Shown here: positions 15,533 through 17,996 of the stretch, piece by piece
Layout: each line of letters starts with the position of its first letter
Position numbering within the stretch: the stretch's first letter is position 1
NCBI GenBank assembly: GCA_021442965.1
Contig: JABUUX010000139.1
Location: forward strand, 1 to 17,996
Source: Treponema sp.
Lineage (GTDB): Bacteria; Spirochaetota; Spirochaetia; Treponematales; Treponemataceae
DNA: 17,996 nucleotides
Direction: 5' to 3'
Notes under the pieces: generated by a model
What the model was told of the DNA's origin: nothing
The model's input: only the letters and a program-made list of their open reading frames with translations
The model's database searches: none
Position numbers and translations under genes: made by a program

Positions 15533-16353
15533 TGTCGGATATTTTATATTCTTCTGTCCCTTTAATTCTTTCTTCTTTAGGAGCGCTTTTTTCTGAGTTT
15601 GCCGGAGTTCTTGCAGTTTTTGCTGACGGTGTAATTAATTTTGGGGCTTTTCTTTCTTATGCGTTTACTGTTTATTCAGGTAATGCTGTGGCTGGTGTTT
15701 TTGCTTCCTGTTTTGTGTGCACTGTTTCTGTTTTAGGTTTTGCGTGGATTACAGAAAAAACAAAAATGAATCCTTTTTTGTCTGCTACTGCATTGAATCT
15801 TTTATTCTCATCTTTGTGTTCAGTTTTTTCATCTTTACTATTTAAGACTCGCGGAGTTCTTGTAGAAAATCCTCTTGTTCAGAACGTGACTCATGCAAAA
15901 ACAGTCATTCTTATTCTGGCCTTATTTATAGTTATACTTTCAATGTGCTTTCTTTTTAAAACACCACACGGGCTTTATCTTCGGATTACAGGCAGTGATT
16001 CTGATGTTCTGGAAGTAAAAGGTATAAGTCCTTCAAGTTTACGGATATATGCCTGGGGTATTACTGCTTTTTTTTGTGCGCTGGCAGGCGGGATTCTTGC
16101 TGTAAGAATTAATTCTTTTGTTCCAAATATTTCTGCGGGAAGGGGATGGATTGCTCTGGCTGCAGTATTTTTAGGGCGTAAAAAAGTTTTGTGGGTTACA
16201 CTTTCTGTTTGTGTTTTCTGTGCAGCAGATTATTTTGGAATAAATCTTCAGGCCATTCTGCCTTCTACTGCAATGAATGCCGTCCCGTATTTTGCAGCGC
16301 TTTTGTTTCTGGCTTTTGTTCCTGCAAAAAAAAAGCTGTATGAACCCAAATGA
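15529..16353 (+). CDS. ABC importer permease, BPD_transp_2 family (second of pair)
   Basis: The 274-residue permease is the BmpD/NupQ-type partner. Family features are an N-terminal LGALFSEFAGVLAVFADGVI (split around residues 12-31), the loop GLYLRITGSDSDVLEVKGIS (cytoplasmic coupling region), CALAGGILAVR, and the conserved AGRGWIALAAVFLGR. About eight hydrophobic helices are seen. ATG 15529 gives the ATGA overlap seen at the previous junction and has GGGGA 8 nt upstream; a TTG at 15514 would add five residues and is less likely. No clear terminator follows; groES converges after 38 bp. Confidence 0.9.
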   Translation: MMSDILYSSVPLILSSLGALFSEFAGVLAVFADGVINFGAFLSYAFTVYSGNAVAGVFASCFVCTVSVLGFAWITEKTKMNPFLSATALNLLFSSLCSVFSSLLFKTRGVLVENPLVQNVTHAKTVILILALFIVILSMCFLFKTPHGLYLRITGSDSDVLEVKGISPSSLRIYAWGITAFFCALAGGILAVRINSFVPNISAGRGWIALAAVFLGRKKVLWVTLSVCVFCAADYFGINLQAILPSTAMNAVPYFAALLFLAFVPAKKKLYEPK

Positions 16354-16391
16354 TTCACGCAGCCTTTGATTTTTGAGTTGGCTTTAAGCTT

Positions 16392-16664
16392 TTATTCAAC
16401 GATAGCAATTACATCATTCATTTTAAGAATAAGATGATCTTCACCATCAATTTTAAGCTGTGTTCCAGAGTATTTGTCATACATAATTCTGTCGCCAACT
16501 TTTACTGTCATTTTAACGTCTGCAGTTCCTTCTCCAACTGCAATTACTTTTGCAGTCATTGTTTTTTCCTGAGCTGCATCAGGGATAATAAGTCCGCCAG
16601 CTGTTTTTGTTTCTGCCTTGTCATTTTTTACCAGAACTCTGTCTGCTAATGGTGTAATTTTCAT
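16392..16664 (-). CDS. groES: GroES, 10-kDa co-chaperonin
   Basis: GroES caps the GroEL folding chamber as a heptamer. The 90-residue protein shows the family start MKITPLADRVLVK, the mobile loop that contacts GroEL (ETKTAGGLIIPDAAQEK, about 18-34), the VGEGTADVKMTVKVGDRI core and a C-terminal DVIAIVE. A strong AGGAG (16674-16670) sits 5 nt before ATG 16664. groEL is not adjacent. No CIRCE element (TTAGCACTC-N9-GAGTGCTAA) occurs upstream, so HrcA control at this promoter is unlikely. A small hairpin lies just upstream of the ribosome site. Confidence 0.97.
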   Translation of the reverse strand: MKITPLADRVLVKNDKAETKTAGGLIIPDAAQEKTMTAKVIAVGEGTADVKMTVKVGDRIMYDKYSGTQLKIDGEDHLILKMNDVIAIVE

Positions 16665-16669
16665 TTTAT

Positions 16670-16695
16670 CTCCTATTATTACTCCTCGTAAGGAG
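16670..16695 (-). promoter_or_regulatory. groES leader hairpin that could trade pairing with the ribosome site
   Basis: In the groES mRNA, CUCCU (16695-16691) can pair with AGGAG (16686-16682) around a UACG loop, or instead with the identical AGGAG ribosome site (16674-16670). The short hairpin would leave the ribosome site free, and the longer pairing would mask it. The pairing is seen in sequence; any regulatory role is inference, and the stem is only 5 bp. Confidence 0.35.
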
Positions 16696-16755
16696 GATGT
16701 TTGTAATTCTTTGCTTTAAAAATTAATAAAAAAGAAGTTTTTCGGCAAGTAGAAA

Positions 16756-16808
16756 TGTCAAAATGATACATTTAATTATTTATTTTATTTAGGTGTATCA
16801 AAATGACA
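16756..16808. promoter_or_regulatory. Pair of TGT-N9-ACA sites in the groES/sigma-factor spacer
   Basis: TGTCAAAATGATACA (16756-16770) and TGTATCAAAATGACA (16794-16808) are two 15-bp TGT-N9-ACA elements sharing the core TCAAAATGA, with centres 38 bp apart. Apart from the central AAA they are reverse complements of each other. They lie in the 363-bp spacer (16665-17027), about 92-144 bp upstream of groES and 138-190 bp upstream of the sigma-gene promoter, a usual distance for activator sites. The binding protein is unknown. The remaining spacer, apart from the features listed, is AT-rich with nothing I can identify. Confidence 0.45.
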
Positions 16809-16945
16809 CAAAAATATATTTGGGCAGGTGGTAATCTACATATTTCTCACATTTATTTTCATCAGTTTCTATAACAATCTGTTCAAAAAGTCTTTTTTAA
16901 AATTATTTTATTAATTTTTGCAAAATGATGTAAGAAATGTAGGTT

Positions 16946-16973
16946 TTGGCATAGTACTTGCTATAAATATAAT
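16946..16973 (+). promoter_or_regulatory. Sigma-factor gene promoter: overlapping sigma-54 and sigma-70 patterns
   Basis: TGGCAT-N5-TTGC (16947-16961) matches the sigma-54 -24/-12 consensus TGGCAC-N5-TTGC in nine of ten bases with exact spacing (GG at 16948-16949, GC at 16960-16961). The same DNA also gives TTGGCA (16946-16951), a 16-bp spacer and a perfect TATAAT (16968-16973) for sigma-70. Starts would fall near 16973 or 16980, leaving a leader of about 50 nt. Sequence alone does not decide between them. Confidence 0.6.
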
Positions 16974-17027
16974 GTAAAACAAAATCATAAATTATTCCGT
17001 TATGCGGATTTAATATAGGAGGCTTGC

Positions 17028-17870
17028 ATGAATGACGCAAATGTTTTGGGGATTTATCTTAAGGAAATAAACAAAGTACCCCTTCTTTCTTATGAACAGG
17101 AGTGTGAACTTGCAAAAAAAGCTCAGGCTGGTGATAAGGCTGCACGTGACAGACTTGTAAATGCAAATCTTCGTTTTGTTGTAAATGTAGCAAAAAAGTT
17201 TCAGAACAGCGGTCTTGAACTGACTGATCTTATAAGTGAAGGAAACCTTGGACTTCTTTCTGCAATTGAAAAATACGATGTTTCAAAAGGATATCATTTT
17301 ATTTCTTATGCTGTCTGGTGGATTCGCCAGAGTATTATGAAAGCAATTTGTGAAAAAAGCCGTGCTATTCGCCTGCCTATGAATCGTGCTAATGAACTTG
17401 TTCAGATTGAACATGCCAGAAAAGAACTAACTGGAAATATGTCCGAGGCAGAAGAATTTGAAGAAATTGCTTCAATGCTTAATATGGATTCTTCACATGT
17501 TCGAGAAATGATAAATATTTCCCGTGAAATGGTTTCTCTTGATGCACCGGTTGGTAATGGTTCGGGAGATGAAAGTTCTCTGTTCGGTGATTTTGTAGAA
17601 GATACTCTTCATACAAATCCTGAGTTGATTGCTGAAGAAAATAATATGAAAGATGATATTTCTGAAGTTTTGGGAACTCTTCGCCCTAATGAAGAAAAAA
17701 TTATTCGTATGCGCTACGGTCTTTCTGGTTACAAACCTATGTCACTAAAAGAAGTAGGGGATGAATGCAGTCTTACAAAAGAACGCATCCGCCAGATTGA
17801 AAAAGGTGCTATTTCCAGAATGAGACAGCCGGTTAGAAGCCGCCGCCTGGAAGATTATCTGGCAGCATAA
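17028..17870 (+). CDS. Sigma-70 family RNA polymerase sigma factor, group 2 (RpoD/RpoS-like)
   Basis: The 280-residue protein directs RNA polymerase to promoters. It lacks region 1.1 and starts with region 1.2 (about 4-36, VLGIYLKEINKVPLLS). Region 2 is 44-115, with ANLRFVVNVAKKF and the -10-binding YAVWWIRQSIMKAI (94-107). Region 3 begins at RLPMN (115-119). Region 4.2 has the -35 helix LTKERIRQIEKGAISRMR (249-266). Gln101 matches the -10 contact Gln437 of E. coli RpoD, but the Thr440 position is Met104. Short length and absence of region 1.1 suggest an alternative rather than the housekeeping factor, comparable in size to Borrelia RpoS, although orthology is not shown. A perfect AGGAGG precedes ATG 17028. 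It is divergent from groES. Confidence 0.88.
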   Translation: MNDANVLGIYLKEINKVPLLSYEQECELAKKAQAGDKAARDRLVNANLRFVVNVAKKFQNSGLELTDLISEGNLGLLSAIEKYDVSKGYHFISYAVWWIRQSIMKAICEKSRAIRLPMNRANELVQIEHARKELTGNMSEAEEFEEIASMLNMDSSHVREMINISREMVSLDAPVGNGSGDESSLFGDFVEDTLHTNPELIAEENNMKDDISEVLGTLRPNEEKIIRMRYGLSGYKPMSLKEVGDECSLTKERIRQIEKGAISRMRQPVRSRRLEDYLAA

Positions 17871-17878
17871 ATTGAGTT

Positions 17879-17908
17879 ATAAAGTGTCAAAGACTATTGA
17901 CACTTTAT
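17879..17908 (+). terminator. Hairpin after the sigma-factor gene
   Basis: A perfect 12-bp inverted repeat (ATAAAGTGTCAA at 17879-17890, TTGACACTTTAT at 17897-17908, loop AGACTA) starts 8 bp after the stop codon. There is no T-tract after it, so termination may be weak. The right arm contains TTGACA, a possible -35 box for the tRNA gene. Confidence 0.55.
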
Positions 17909-17930
17909 GACGATTTCAATAGTATATATT
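17897..17930 (+). promoter_or_regulatory. Candidate tRNA-Leu promoter overlapping the terminator hairpin
   Basis: A perfect TTGACA (17897-17902) is followed after 17 bp by TAGTAT (17920-17925, four of six); TATATT (17925-17930) is closer to consensus but would need a 22-bp spacer. Either would start transcription within about 6 nt of the mature tRNA 5' end. Confidence 0.45.
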
Positions 17931-17937
17931 CAATTCT

Positions 17938-17996
17938 GCGGGGGTGGTGGAATTGGTAGACACGCTACTTTGAGGTGGTAGTGGCGCGAGCCGTGG
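17938..17996 (+). tRNA. tRNA-Leu (anticodon GAG), 3' part outside the window
   Basis: The acceptor 5' strand GCGGGGG (17938-17944), the D-arm with GTG/CAC stem and AATTGGTAGA loop, and a five-pair anticodon arm (17965-17969 with 17977-17981) are visible. The loop TTGAGGT puts anticodon GAG at 17972-17974, which reads CUC and CUU leucine codons. The start of a long class II variable arm (TGGCGCGAGCC) supports leucine. The T-arm and acceptor 3' strand are cut off by the window end. Confidence 0.93.

Noticed and set aside
16354..16391. Terminator between the second permease and groES
   Set aside because: Only a 4-bp AGCC/GGCT pairing is present, with no T-tract, so it is not called.
16690..16730. 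Plus-strand AAGGAGG followed by ATG, suggesting a small ORF before the sigma gene
   Set aside because: The ATG overlaps the ribosome-site-like run with almost no spacing and the frame stops after nine codons.
16665..17027. CIRCE heat-shock operator upstream of groES
   Set aside because: Neither TTAGCACTC nor GAGTGCTAA occurs; the TGT-N9-ACA sites are a different motif.

Overview
The window is AT-rich spirochaete chromosome, most likely from a commensal or host-associated Treponema. The evidence is the gene content: CheR/CheB chemotaxis modifiers beside a c-di-GMP phosphodiesterase, a treponemal-type outer-membrane barrel protein coupled to an OmpA-domain protein, a BMP-family (PnrA/RfuA-like) lipoprotein transporter with two permeases, a stand-alone groES, and a short sigma-70 family factor. 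This assignment comes from reading the proteins, not from a database search.

Layout. (1) 1-472: the 3' end of mnmG (tRNA U34 modification), overlapped by an imperfect small repeat present in two copies. (2) 505-5538: a + strand signalling operon of cheR, cheB and a large protein with pseudo-receiver, degenerate GGDEF, intact EAL and PAS-like regions. It controls adaptation of chemoreceptors and probably degrades c-di-GMP. (3) 5543-6613: prfA (RF1) on the - strand, convergent with the EAL gene at 4 bp. (4) 6694-11072: a leader with nested inverted repeats, a beta-barrel outer-membrane protein, and a coupled 1057-residue protein made of eight FlgD-Ig-like repeats plus an OmpA domain, closed by a strong two-way terminator. 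(5) 11115-11933: an unrecognised five-helix membrane protein (- strand). (6) 11983-16353: a marR gene divergent from a four-gene ABC importer operon (BMP lipoprotein, condensed tandem ATPase, two permeases joined by ATGA overlaps). Two identical 18-bp palindromes lie in the shared promoter region. (7) 16392-17870: groES and a sigma factor, divergent around a 363-bp spacer that holds a pair of TGT-N9-ACA sites and a promoter readable as either sigma-54 or sigma-70. (8) 17938-17996: the start of tRNA-Leu(GAG), cut by the window edge.

The most notable points are as follows. The importer ATPase has lost the Walker A half of its second nucleotide-binding domain and the signature of its first, which leaves exactly one complete composite ATP site. 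The MarR operator layout makes this importer a clear regulatory target. The sigma-factor promoter hints at a RpoN-to-sigma cascade like the one known in Borrelia. At least four genes have a good -10 box only 6 to 9 nt before the start codon and no Shine-Dalgarno sequence, which suggests leaderless mRNAs. I saw no CRISPR array, prophage or insertion sequence.
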